From: Oxalobacteraceae bacterium UBA6704
Lineage (GTDB): Bacteria > Pseudomonadota > Gammaproteobacteria > Burkholderiales > Burkholderiaceae_D
Length of the DNA: 25,231 nucleotides
Direction: 5' to 3'
NCBI GenBank assembly: GCA_002454505.1
Contig: DKJA01000198.1
Location: 1 to 25,231 of the forward strand
Shown here: positions 1 to 8,768 of the stretch, one piece after another
Numbering within the stretch: the first letter of the stretch is position 1
Layout of the letters: every line of letters begins with the position of its first letter
Translations under genes and position numbers: made by a program
Notes under the pieces: model-generated
Told to the model about the DNA's origin: nothing
Database searches by the model: none
Seen by the model: the letters and a program-made list of their open reading frames with translations, nothing else

Positions 1-1309
1 CATCGGCACCGCTGCCGCCGGCCGCACCGGCACCGCCCGCACCGCCGGTCGAACCGCCGCTCGTCGACGTGCCAGCCCCCGTGGTGGCCACGCCGCCCGT
101 GCCGTTGCCGCCCGTGCCATTGCCGGCGGTACCGGTCGCGCCCGCGCCCGCACCACCGCTGGCCGTGCCGCTACCGGCTCCGGCAGCCTGGCCGCCCGGC
201 ACCGCGGCCGGATCGGCCGGCGCGCCGCTCGTGTTGCTGGCCGTGGCCGCGCCGCTGGTCGCGCCGCCGCCCGTGCCCGCACCGCCGGTGCCGGCGCCAC
301 CGGGACCGGCGCCGCCGGTACCCGCACCCGCACTGGCGGTGCTGCCGGTGGAGGCATCGCCGGTGCTCGATGCACCGCCTGCCGCACCCGCGCCGCCGGC
401 ACCGCCGGCACCGCCCGCGGCACCGTTGCCGCCCGTGCCCCCCGCCCCGCCCGTGGCCGCACCCGTGTAGCCGCCCGCACCGCCGTTGGCGCCGGAGGCG
501 CCGCCGGAACTGCCGCCGGCGCCACCGGTGGCGGCACCCGCGATCCCGCCTGCGCCACCGGTGCCGGCGCCGCCCGCCGCACCGCTGCCGCCCGCACCGC
601 CATAGCCATCCGAGCTGCTGCCGCCGGCACCGCCATTGCCGCCGACGCCGCCCGCGCCGCCGGCGCCGCTGGTGGCACCTTGCGCCAGTCCGCCCGCGCC
701 GCCCGCACCGCCGTTGACCGGGCCGTTGGAGGCATTGCCGCCTGTCGCGGCACCGCCCGCACCTGCCCCGCCGGTGGCACTGCCGTTCGTTGCCACGCCG
801 CCGATGCCGCCGGAAGCCCCGGCGCCGCCCGTCGCCGCACCGCCGCTGCCGCCCGTGCCGGCCGCATTGCCGCCCGTGGCGGCGCCGCCGATGCCGGTGG
901 CGCCCGCACCGCCGTTCGCGCCGCCGTTATTGGCGGCGGTGTTGCCGATGTTCTGCACGTTATTGCCCGTGACGGTGCCCGTCAGAGTGCTGATGGCCGT
1001 TGCGGTGGACGTGTTGAACGCATTGGAAAGGTTGGACGTGGCGGAAGCGCCGTTGTTCGCGGCGGCAGCGCCAACCGCCAGCGCGGCCGCTTCGCCGGTG
1101 CTGTTGTTATTGTTGTTGGCCTGGCTGTTGTCGTCGGTGCTGTTCGTGTTGTTGTAGTTGGTGCGACTGTCCTGGACTGCCGACGCATTGTCGTTGGCGT
1201 GCGCCCCCGCGCCGCTTTGCGTCACTGCCGAGGTGGGCTCGGTGGTCTGTGCATGCGCACCGACGCTGAAGGCAAGCGCGATGGCCGTGGCAAGCATGGT
1301 TTTCGTCAT
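1..1309 (-). CDS. secreted glycine/alanine-rich repeat protein (partial, C-terminus beyond window)
   Basis: Read leftwards from ATG at 1309, the frame stays open for 436 codons and leaves the window without a stop. An AGGA ribosome site lies about 6 nt before the ATG. Residues 1-20 form a signal peptide (Lys near the start, hydrophobic core, AHA before Gln21), so export is expected. Residues about 21-125 are rich in Asn, Ser, Thr and Ala with an Asn run near 65-69. From about residue 128 onward the protein is almost entirely Gly, Ala, Thr, Ser and Asn in irregular GGAGG, AATGG and GGNGG units, reminiscent in composition of mycobacterial PGRS domains, but homology cannot be claimed. No Cys was seen. 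No enzyme motif is visible; a matrix, adhesin or surface-layer role is inference. It is preceded by a sigma-54 promoter and lies beside a sigma-54 activator gene. Pro-rich frames on the plus strand are its antisense shadows. Confidence 0.85.
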   Translation of the reverse strand, partial: MTKTMLATAIALAFSVGAHAQTTEPTSAVTQSGAGAHANDNASAVQDSRTNYNNTNSTDDNSQANNNNNSTGEAAALAVGAAAANNGASATSNLSNAFNTSTATAISTLTGTVTGNNVQNIGNTAANNGGANGGAGATGIGGAATGGNAAGTGGSGGAATGGAGASGGIGGVATNGSATGGAGAGGAATGGNASNGPVNGGAGGAGGLAQGATSGAGGAGGVGGNGGAGGSSSDGYGGAGGSGAAGGAGTGGAGGIAGAATGGAGGSSGGASGANGGAGGYTGAATGGAGGTGGNGAAGGAGGAGGAGAAGGASSTGDASTGSTASAGAGTGGAGPGGAGTGGAGTGGGATSGAATASNTSGAPADPAAVPGGQAAGAGSGTASGGAGAGATGTAGNGTGGNGTGGVATTGAGTSTSGGSTGGAGGAGAAGGSGAD

Positions 1310-1413
1310 TTGATTCCTCACTGAAGTAGTTGGCTGATCCATCAGGCAAAGCTGTGAAACGGGATGCGGCTGAACCGGACCCTGCCGGGATACGGGCCCC
1401 AGCCACGTGCTTG

Positions 1414-1430
1414 TTGCAAGCTTGGTGCCA
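1414..1430 (-). promoter_or_regulatory. sigma-54 (RpoN) promoter of the glycine-rich protein gene
   Basis: The minus strand reads TGGCACCAAGCTTGCAA. This has the invariant GG and GC exactly 10 nt apart and matches the sigma-54 consensus TGGCAC-N5-TTGCA. Transcription would start near 1404, giving a leader of about 95 nt before the ATG at 1309. The match and its orientation are seen in the sequence; activity is inferred. Confidence 0.82.
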
Positions 1431-1514
1431 TCCCTGCCGGCACGCGCTAAATGGTTGAAATCGTTGGGGAATCCGGTGGCGTGAGGGCCCCGTGCGACAG
1501 GCTGCGGCACGGGA

Positions 1515-1532
1515 TGTCACTAGCGCGTGACA
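1515..1532. promoter_or_regulatory. candidate enhancer: perfect inverted repeat TGTCAC-N6-GTGACA
   Basis: Perfect 6-bp arms with a 6-bp spacer are centred about 120 bp upstream of the predicted sigma-54 transcription start, a normal distance for an activator of this class. The flanking activator gene (1756-3105) carries a Fis-type helix-turn-helix, which binds dyads as a dimer. Assigning that protein to this site is inference. Confidence 0.5.
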
Positions 1533-1561
1533 AGTCGGCTCACTGCCGAGCAGCAGCAAAG

Positions 1562-1589
1562 TTCACGGGAATTTCACGCAAGGTTCACG
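1562..1589. promoter_or_regulatory. three phased TTCACG direct repeats (11-bp period)
   Basis: TTCACG occurs at 1562-1567, 1573-1578 and 1584-1589, exactly 11 bp apart, so all copies face the same side of the helix. A fourth, weaker copy (GTCACG, 1628-1633) starts 44 bp after the third, still in register. They lie about 170 bp upstream of the sigma-54 start site and share the TCAC core with the 1515-1532 dyad. A cooperative binding site is the simplest reading; the protein is unproven. Confidence 0.45.
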
Positions 1590-1755
1590 CAAATGTAAGG
1601 CGCTTGCCGGCGCCGCCCGTGGTACAGGTCACGCGGGCATACCGGCCGGCGCGAAACCGGCTTGTATCAAGGCTGAGACAGGGAGGGTGCCGCACGCCTG
1701 CACGCGAACGCGGCAATAAGGAAACGGCAGTGCAGACTGAAATCCGGCCCGGCGG

Positions 1756-3105
1756 TCAGGCGGTGCGCTTGCGGGCGGGCAGCGCGATGCTGTGCTTGGC
1801 CATCAGGCGGTACAGCGTCATCCGCGAGACACCCAGCTCGCGGGCCACCAGCGTGATGCTCTTGCCGGCCACCAGCCCCGCCTCGATCGCATGCCGCTCG
1901 GCCTGCACGCGCACGCCGTTCAGCGCCAGCATCGGCACGGCATCCGCGTCGTCGTCATCGTCGAGCCCGAGATCGTGCGGCATGATCAGGCGCCCCTCGG
2001 CCATGACGGCCGCGCGGCGCACGCGGTTCAGCAGCTCGCGCACATTGCCCGGCCAGTCGTGGCGCCGCAGCGCGGCCAGCGCACTGCCGGCAAAGCCCTT
2101 CACGTGCGCCGACCGTTCGCGCGCGTAATCGCGGAAGAACGTTTCGGCCAGCGCCACCACGTCGTCGCGCCGTTCGCGCAGCGCCGGCACTTCCAGCGCC
2201 AGCACGTTGAGGCGGTAGAACAGGTCTTCGCGGAAGGCGCCCCGCTCCACCGCCTGCTCCAGCCGCACATGCGATGCCGCCACCACGCGCACGTCCACCG
2301 GCACGGGCCGCGTGCCGCCCAGCCGGTAGATGATCTTCTCCTGCAGGAAGCGCAGCAGGTTGACCTGCATGTCCAGCGGCAGGTCGCCGATCTCGTCGAG
2401 GAACACGGTGCCGCCGGACGCCGACTCGATCAGCCCCTGCCTGGCCCGGGCCGCGCCGGTGAAGGCGCCCCGCTCGTAGCCGAACAGCTCGGATTGCACG
2501 AGGCTGGCGGGAATTGCGCCGCAGTTGATCGGCACGAACGGCCCGGCCCGCCGCGGCGAATGGTCGTGCACGGCGCGCGCCGCCAGTTCCTTGCCGGTGC
2601 CGCTCTCGCCCCAGATGAGCACGGGCGCATCGGCCGCCGCCACTTTCTGCAGCTGCTGGCGCAACCCGACGATCGGCGCACTGTTGCCGGTCAGGCGCAT
2701 CGCATGGCCGCCATATTCCACCGGCGGCGCATCGTTCAGCGACGCCACGCCGTGCGCGTGACCCAGCGTGTGACGCAGCCGCGCCACGTCCAGCGGACTG
2801 GTGTGGAAGTCGATGCACTGGTCATGGATCAGCTTGCGGCACAGCGCGTCCTGCAGCGCGGCGCTGCGGCAGACGGCCACCCACCTGATCCACCAGTGGT
2901 CGCTGAGGAAGGTCTCGAGCCCGGCGAGCGGCGCCCGGTCGTCCAGCACGACGATGCCGACCGGAATCGGGCGTTCGCGCAGCAATGTGCGTGCGCGCAC
3001 CAGGTCGGCAGCCACGTGCATGACAAAATCGTTTGCGGCGGTTTGCAGCGTTTCGTCCTGAACAACACTTCCCGTAGTAATGCAAATCAGTTGTTTTGCT
3101 GTCAT
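1756..3105 (-). CDS. VpsR-like sigma-54-dependent transcriptional activator (Fis family)
   Basis: 449 aa from ATG 3105. The frame is open further upstream to 3333, but that extension is low-complexity, has no start context and would overlap the divergent gene. Residues 1-120 look like a VpsR-type pseudo-receiver: the acidic pair after strand 1 is absent (ICITTG), and the end has the FHTSPLD...TLGHAHG pattern. The AAA+ domain has Walker A GESGTGKE (166-173), the sigma-54 contact loop GAFTGA (213-218), Walker B VFLDEIG (234-240) and WPGNVREL (351-358). A Fis-type helix-turn-helix occupies about 414-437, after an Asp-rich linker (382-388). It should open sigma-54 promoters using ATP. With no obvious phosphorelay partner nearby, a ligand such as c-di-GMP (as for Vibrio VpsR) is possible but unproven. 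The likely target is the glycine-rich gene just downstream. The Shine-Dalgarno sequence is poor. Confidence 0.9.
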   Translation of the reverse strand: MTAKQLICITTGSVVQDETLQTAANDFVMHVAADLVRARTLLRERPIPVGIVVLDDRAPLAGLETFLSDHWWIRWVAVCRSAALQDALCRKLIHDQCIDFHTSPLDVARLRHTLGHAHGVASLNDAPPVEYGGHAMRLTGNSAPIVGLRQQLQKVAAADAPVLIWGESGTGKELAARAVHDHSPRRAGPFVPINCGAIPASLVQSELFGYERGAFTGAARARQGLIESASGGTVFLDEIGDLPLDMQVNLLRFLQEKIIYRLGGTRPVPVDVRVVAASHVRLEQAVERGAFREDLFYRLNVLALEVPALRERRDDVVALAETFFRDYARERSAHVKGFAGSALAALRRHDWPGNVRELLNRVRRAAVMAEGRLIMPHDLGLDDDDDADAVPMLALNGVRVQAERHAIEAGLVAGKSITLVARELGVSRMTLYRLMAKHSIALPARKRTA

Positions 3106-3221
3106 TTTTTTCAACTTTTTTAGTGGCACGGCCGCCGGCGGGCTCCGGGCAAAGCGCCGCCGCGTGCTGGATGTCGTGCGTTGTCTCTGTCGGTAACGCC
3201 GATCGTGCTGCCGGGTCCGGC

Positions 3222-3250
3222 TTGATAGGCTGGACCAGCCCGGATAGAAT
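3222..3250 (+). promoter_or_regulatory. sigma-70 promoter for the acyltransferase gene
   Basis: TTGATA (3222-3227), a 17-bp spacer and TAGAAT (3245-3250) give a good housekeeping promoter on the plus strand. Transcription would start near 3257, leaving a leader of about 70 nt before the ATG at 3326. Confidence 0.6.
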
Positions 3251-3261
3251 TCTGTCCGCGG

Positions 3262-3276
3262 TTTCACGAAGTGAAA
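3262..3276. promoter_or_regulatory. inverted repeat TTTCAC-GAA-GTGAAA
   Basis: A perfect 6-bp dyad with a 3-bp centre sits just after the predicted start site of the acyltransferase transcript and upstream of the divergent activator gene. Its half-site TTTCACG is identical to the middle repeat at 1572-1578. It could be an operator for the activator itself or simply a small leader hairpin. Confidence 0.4.
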
Positions 3277-3325
3277 AAAAAGCACGGCGGATGCCGGGCC
3301 AACCGCGCCATCATCAGGGAGAGGT

Positions 3326-3958
3326 ATGAACAACTATAGGCTAGAGGTCACGCAACTGCCAACCTTAAAACAGCGGCTGGCGTTGCGCGTTTTGCACCTC
3401 TTCGGCTGGAAAATGCTGTATCGGCCCCTGCCCGGCCCGCGCGGCATCCTGGTCGTGTACCCGCACACGTCGAACTGGGATTTCCCCATCGGCCTGTTCG
3501 GCAAATGGGCACTCGACCACAAGTTCCGCTGGCTGGCCAAGGATTCGCTGTTCCGCATTCCCGTGCTGGGCAAATGGTTCGTCGCACTGGGCGGCCAGCC
3601 CGTCAACCGGGGCGCCGCGCAGGGCATGATCCGCGCCCAGGCGGAGCGGCTCAATGCGGCGCCGTGGTACTGGCTGGCGATCACGCCGGAAGGCACGCGC
3701 GGCTACAAGCCGAACTGGAAGAGCGGCTTCTACCACCTGGCGCTGGAAGCAAAGGTGCCGCTGGTGCTCGTCTATATGGATTACGCGACGAAGACGCTGA
3801 GCGTGAAGGATCACGTGCACCTGACCGGCGACCAGGAGCGCGACATGACCGTCATCCGCGCCGTCTACGCAGGCCATCCCGGCAAGTATCCGGAAAATGC
3901 CGCGCCGATCGTGCTGGCCGAACGGCGCGAGAAGCCGCGCACCGGCACCGATTCGTAG
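3326..3958 (+). CDS. lysophospholipid acyltransferase-family (PlsC-like) protein
   Basis: 210 aa, with a clear GGGAGAGG ribosome site immediately before ATG 3326. The acyltransferase HX4D motif is present as HTSNWD (His47, Asp52) and the second block as PEGTR (121-125), followed by a short hydrophobic strand (PLVLVYMDY). These are the catalytic and phosphate-binding motifs of the glycerol-3-phosphate acyltransferase superfamily. It is shorter than typical PlsC and lacks an evident N-terminal membrane helix, so the substrate may differ from 1-acyl-glycerol-3-phosphate. It is divergent from the sigma-54 activator and converges on ureJ with only 4 bp between stops, so no functional link to urease is implied. 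Family assignment is firm, exact reaction uncertain. Confidence 0.85.
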   Translation: MNNYRLEVTQLPTLKQRLALRVLHLFGWKMLYRPLPGPRGILVVYPHTSNWDFPIGLFGKWALDHKFRWLAKDSLFRIPVLGKWFVALGGQPVNRGAAQGMIRAQAERLNAAPWYWLAITPEGTRGYKPNWKSGFYHLALEAKVPLVLVYMDYATKTLSVKDHVHLTGDQERDMTVIRAVYAGHPGKYPENAAPIVLAERREKPRTGTDS

Positions 3959-3962
3959 TTAC

Positions 3963-4526
3963 TTACATCGCCAGCAGCGCCACGCCGGCCGCGGCAATCG
4001 CCCCACCGGCCCAGCGCGCAGCGGCAAACGTGCCGAGCAGGCGACCAGCCGCCAGCAGCGCGGCACTCGCCAGCATGAAACCGGCGGCGCTGGCCGCTTG
4101 CGGCAATTCCAGGCCGTGAGCATTGCCGTGGAAGACGGCAAACACCCCCATCACCAGCGCACCGGCCCACACGGGCATGCGCACGGCCGCGGCGATCAGC
4201 ACGCCGGTCAGCACGACCGTCAGCGCGATGCCGCCTTCCAGGCCGGGAATCCGCAGGCCCAGCATGCCGGCCGCGGCGCCGGCCGCCATCATCCCCAGGA
4301 ACACGGCCGGCAGCAGCCAGCCGGCCGCCGGCGACGGCTGGCCGAACAGCTGCGGCGTACGCTGGCGCATGCTCCAGATGCCCGCCGCCAGCAGCGCCAG
4401 CAGGTGATCGGCGCCCGTCAACGGGTGCAGTACACCGGACATGAATCCGTGCTCGACGTGGCCCGGATGGGCGGCGGCGGAAAAGCTGGCCAGCAGCAGG
4501 ATGGCGAACGCGGGGACCTTCTTCAT
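3963..4526 (-). CDS. ureJ: HupE/UreJ family membrane protein, likely nickel permease of the urease cluster
   Basis: 187 aa, last gene of the urease operon; its ATG overlaps the ureG stop by 4 bp (ATGA), so translation is probably coupled. Residues 1-19 resemble a signal peptide ending in AAA before His20. The family signature HPLTGADH is at 34-41 and a second His-rich segment (VFHGNAHG) lies in the middle of the protein, with about six hydrophobic helices overall. HupE/UreJ proteins are membrane proteins associated with nickel uptake for hydrogenase or urease. The position directly after ureG supports nickel supply to this urease. The C-terminus is Ala/Gly-rich and hydrophobic. Confidence 0.88.
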   Translation of the reverse strand: MKKVPAFAILLLASFSAAAHPGHVEHGFMSGVLHPLTGADHLLALLAAGIWSMRQRTPQLFGQPSPAAGWLLPAVFLGMMAAGAAAGMLGLRIPGLEGGIALTVVLTGVLIAAAVRMPVWAGALVMGVFAVFHGNAHGLELPQAASAAGFMLASAALLAAGRLLGTFAAARWAGGAIAAAGVALLAM

Positions 4527-5167
4527 GCAGACTCCTTGGTGGCGGTGGCGGCCTGTTCCATCAGGCCCTGTGTACGGATGAATTCGATGACGGCGGCGAC
4601 GCCGTCGCCGGTGCGCAGGTTGGTGAACACGAATGGCCGCGTGCCGCGCATGCGCGCCGCGTCGGCCGCCATCACGTCCAGGTTGGCGCCCACGTGCGGC
4701 GCCAGATCGGTCTTGTTGATGATGAGGAGGTCGGAGCGCGTGATGCCGGGGCCGCCCTTGCGCGGGATTTTCTCGCCGCCGGCCACGTCGATCACGTAGA
4801 TCGTCAGGTCGGACAGCTCGGGGCTGAACGTGGCGGCCAAGTTGTCGCCGCCCGATTCGACGAGGATCAGGTCCAGGTCGGGGAAGTCGGCCTGCATCCG
4901 CGCGATCGCCTCCAGGTTGATCGACGCATCCTCGCGGATCGCCGTGTGCGGGCAACCGCCCGTCTCGACGCCCATCAGCCGCTCGGCCGGCAGCGCGTTC
5001 GCGCGCAGCAGGATTTCCATGTCCTCGCGGGTGTAGATGTCGTTGGTGATGACGGCCATGTCGTACGTGTCGCGCATGCCCTTGCACAGCATTTCGCACA
5101 GCGCCGTCTTGCCGGAGCCGACGGGGCCGCCGATGCCCACGCGCAGGGGATTGGAAGTGGTTTGCAT
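4523..5167 (-). CDS. ureG: urease accessory GTPase UreG
   Basis: 214 aa from ATG 5167, 8 bp after the ureF stop; the frame is open further upstream but antisense-like there. UreG is the GTP-hydrolysing chaperone that delivers nickel during urease maturation. The P-loop GPVGSGKT is at 14-21, the nickel-binding CPH motif at 72-74, ESGGDN at 104-109 and the guanine-specificity motif NKTD at 151-154. Length and motif spacing are typical. It would act in the cytoplasm with UreD, UreF and UreE. Confidence 0.97.
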   Translation of the reverse strand: MQTTSNPLRVGIGGPVGSGKTALCEMLCKGMRDTYDMAVITNDIYTREDMEILLRANALPAERLMGVETGGCPHTAIREDASINLEAIARMQADFPDLDLILVESGGDNLAATFSPELSDLTIYVIDVAGGEKIPRKGGPGITRSDLLIINKTDLAPHVGANLDVMAADAARMRGTRPFVFTNLRTGDGVAAVIEFIRTQGLMEQAATATKESA

Positions 5168-5175
5168 ATTGAATC

Positions 5176-5859
5176 CTATGAGCGGTACACCCGGCTGTAC
5201 TGCACCTCGTGGCGCATCGACAGCACGGACAAGGCGGGCGTCCAGTTGGACAGTTCGTGTTCGGCCAGCGACTGCGCGCATAGCGCGGCCGCCTCGATTT
5301 CGGGGCGCAGCGACAGCAGCAGCCGCTGCCCCGCCACCTGCCCCAGCGGCACGGATTTGACGCACACCAGCACCTGGTTCTCGGCCCACGAGAACAGCAT
5401 GGCCAGCAGCGCCTCCTCATGCGGGATGCCCAGTGCGGCGACGGCGCAGGCATAGGCCGCCGCCAGCGGCACCTCGCTGTCCGCTTGCAGCATGGCCAGC
5501 GCGCCTTCATCGGCAATCCCCAGCTCGCCGATCAGCCGCGCCAGCGAATAACCCATCTGTACGGTCTCGGCGCGAAATTCCGCCGTATCGCGCGACGCGA
5601 TGGCCCGTTCGGACAGCTCGGCCACCAGTTGCGCATCGCGCTGCGTGAACGCCTGCATCAGCCGCCAGCACAGCGGCGCTTCCCAGCGCGCCACCACTTC
5701 GTGCAGGTGACGGGCGATCCACGCGTGGGCGGTTGGCGCGTCGTTCACGATGCCGTGTTCCAGCGCCGCTTCGAGGCCTTGCGAATAGCTGTACGCGCCG
5801 ATCGGCAGCGACGGGCTGGCGAACTGCAGCAGGTGCAGCAGCTGCGTGGCCGCAATCAT
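5176..5859 (-). CDS. ureF: urease accessory protein UreF
   Basis: 227 aa from ATG 5859, 10 bp after the ureE stop. The N-terminus contains the characteristic FASPSLPIGAYSYSQGLE block (about 13-30). The rest is a helical UreF fold with conserved segments such as FSWAENQVLVCVKSVPLGQ. UreF bridges UreD and UreG on the apo-urease and gates the GTPase during nickel insertion. A longer open frame upstream overlaps ureE in another register and is not used. No key block is missing. Confidence 0.95.
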   Translation of the reverse strand: MIAATQLLHLLQFASPSLPIGAYSYSQGLEAALEHGIVNDAPTAHAWIARHLHEVVARWEAPLCWRLMQAFTQRDAQLVAELSERAIASRDTAEFRAETVQMGYSLARLIGELGIADEGALAMLQADSEVPLAAAYACAVAALGIPHEEALLAMLFSWAENQVLVCVKSVPLGQVAGQRLLLSLRPEIEAAALCAQSLAEHELSNWTPALSVLSMRHEVQYSRVYRS

Positions 5860-5869
5860 GATGATACTT

Positions 5870-6385
5870 TCATGACGCCGCCTCCTGCGGATCGCCTGGG
5901 CGGTGGATCCGCTGGCGCACCGGCACCGGCGCCAGCGGACCGCCGTGATCGTGATGATGGTGGCCGCCGCCGTATGCGCCCGACTCGGGTTCGAACGGTG
6001 CCGACTCCTCGACCACCGTCGCGCCCAGCCCATGCAGCATGTCCTTCAACACGGCGTCGGCGCGGATGCGCAGGAAGCCATCGGCCACCTGGGCCTGCGT
6101 GTGGCGGTTCCCGAGATGAAAGGCGCAGCGCAGCAGCGCCAGCGCATCGGGTGCGGTCACGCGGTAAGTGGCCTCGGGCGCCGCTACCACGCGCACGACG
6201 CGGCCATCCTCGCCCGTCAGCAGGTCGCCGCCGCGCAGCACGGTGCCGCGCACGGTGAAGATCGCCACGTCCTCGCCCGTGTCGAGCGTGGCGCGCAGCC
6301 GGCATTTTTCGCGCAGTTCGTAAGGCAGCACGAGCGAGCCGTCGATGCGCTCGGCGCTGGCCAGTTTGGTATGCAGGGTCAGCAT
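5870..6385 (-). CDS. ureE: urease nickel metallochaperone UreE
   Basis: 171 aa, beginning 4 bp after the ureC stop. It has the UreE peptide-binding N-terminal domain and a metal-binding C-terminal domain with GNRHTQAQ (about 93-100). The C-terminal tail is rich in His (GGGHHHHDHGG, about 138-148), a known nickel store in this family that varies between species. UreE hands nickel to UreG. Start and length are ordinary; there is no clear ribosome site, consistent with coupling to ureC. Confidence 0.95.
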   Translation of the reverse strand: MLTLHTKLASAERIDGSLVLPYELREKCRLRATLDTGEDVAIFTVRGTVLRGGDLLTGEDGRVVRVVAAPEATYRVTAPDALALLRCAFHLGNRHTQAQVADGFLRIRADAVLKDMLHGLGATVVEESAPFEPESGAYGGGHHHHDHGGPLAPVPVRQRIHRPGDPQEAAS

Positions 6386-6389
6386 GGAT

Positions 6390-8090
<1,701 letters not shown>

Positions 8091-8095
8091 CGGTA

Positions 8096-8440
8096 TCAAC
8101 CCTCCTGTGGTGGTTCGTCTGAAGGTGGTTGGTCACTGAGCTTCCCGTTCACCTTGCCCGAGAAACCATACACTTCGCGGTCGCCTTCCAGCGCCACCAG
8201 TTCCACGGTGCGCTGCTGGCCCGGTTCGAAGCGCACGGCGGTGCCGGCAGCGATATTGAGCCGCTTGCCGTACGCTTTCCAGCGCTCGAACGACAGCGCA
8301 TTGTTCGCTTCGAAAAAATGAAAATGCGAGCCGACCTGGATCGGCCGGTCGCCCTTGTTCGACACCACCACGGTAACGGTCTCCCGCCCCGCATTCAGGC
8401 TGATGTCGCCTGCTGCCAGTTTGTATTCGCCGGGGATCAT
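8096..8440 (-). CDS. ureB: urease beta subunit
   Basis: 114 aa starting 10 bp after the ureA stop. It has the UreB core: MIPGEY at the N-terminus, VGSHFHFFEANNAL (about 37-50) and the RFEPG turn (about 70-74). Together with UreA and UreC it forms the (UreABC)3 trimer of bacterial urease. The last about 12 residues are rich in Pro, Glu and Asp and probably disordered. The three-gene split of structural subunits is typical of proteobacteria. Confidence 0.97.
   Translation of the reverse strand: MIPGEYKLAAGDISLNAGRETVTVVVSNKGDRPIQVGSHFHFFEANNALSFERWKAYGKRLNIAAGTAVRFEPGQQRTVELVALEGDREVYGFSGKVNGKLSDQPPSDEPPQEG
8101..8106 (-). promoter_or_regulatory. ribosome binding site deciding the ureC start
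   Basis: The minus strand reads AGGAGG. It lies 10 nt before the ATG at 8090 but only 1 nt before the alternative TTG at 8099, so the ATG is the initiation codon. Confidence 0.75.
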
Positions 8441-8450
8441 GATCGCTCTC

Positions 8451-8753
8451 TTACGGTATCGGGTTGTGGACGGTCACCAGCTTGCTGCCGTCCGGGAAAG
8501 TCGCTTCGACCTGGATGTCGGGGATCATTTCGGGCACCCCCTCCATCACCTGGTCGCGGGCCAGCACCTGGGTGCCTTCGGACATCAGTTGGGCGACGCT
8601 CTTGCCGTCGCGTGCACCTTCCAGTATCGCGGCGGTGATCAGCGCCACCGCTTCCGGGTAGTTCAGCTTCAGGCCGCGCGCCAGCCGGCGTTCGGCCACG
8701 AGGCCGGCGGTGAAAATCAGCAGCTTGTCTTTTTCGCGGGGCGTCAGGTCCAT
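8451..8753 (-). CDS. ureA: urease gamma subunit
   Basis: 100 aa, the standard UreA length. It begins MDLTPREKDKL and contains the conserved RGLKLNYPEAVALI (about 26-39) and the C-terminal block FPDGSKLVTVHNPI. AAGGA lies 8 nt before ATG 8753. It is the small structural subunit of the urease trimer and is separated from ureD by 15 bp. Confidence 0.97.
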   Translation of the reverse strand: MDLTPREKDKLLIFTAGLVAERRLARGLKLNYPEAVALITAAILEGARDGKSVAQLMSEGTQVLARDQVMEGVPEMIPDIQVEATFPDGSKLVTVHNPIP

Positions 8754-8768
8754 CTTGTAATCCTTTGT

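Larger units (their letters stand above)
1310..1755. other. 446-bp non-coding regulatory interval
   Basis: No convincing gene on either strand; the open frames crossing it are extensions or shadows with no start context. It holds the sigma-54 promoter (1414-1430), the dyad at 1515-1532 and the phased repeats at 1562-1589. No terminator with a stem and U-tract was seen after the activator gene, so read-through from it towards the glycine-rich gene is possible. Confidence 0.6.

Noticed and set aside
69..1324. Pro/Ala/Arg-rich open frames on the plus strand over the Gly-rich gene
   Set aside because: They are antisense to a minus-strand gene that has a signal peptide, ribosome site and sigma-54 promoter; GC-rich repeats keep all frames open.
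3120..3140. Sigma-54-like TGGCACGGCC on the plus strand
   Set aside because: The GC at the -12 position is missing at the required 10-nt distance.
3106..3333. N-terminal extension of the sigma-54 activator to 3333
   Set aside because: Low-complexity Arg/Ser-rich sequence without family similarity, overlapping the divergent gene; the pseudo-receiver begins at ATG 3105.
3959..3962. Terminator between the acyltransferase and ureJ
   Set aside because: Only 4 bp separate the two stop codons and no hairpin with a U-tract was seen around them.
8091..8099. TTG start for ureC at 8099
   Set aside because: Only 1 nt separates it from AGGAGG; ATG at 8090 is well spaced and reproduces the canonical active-site numbering.
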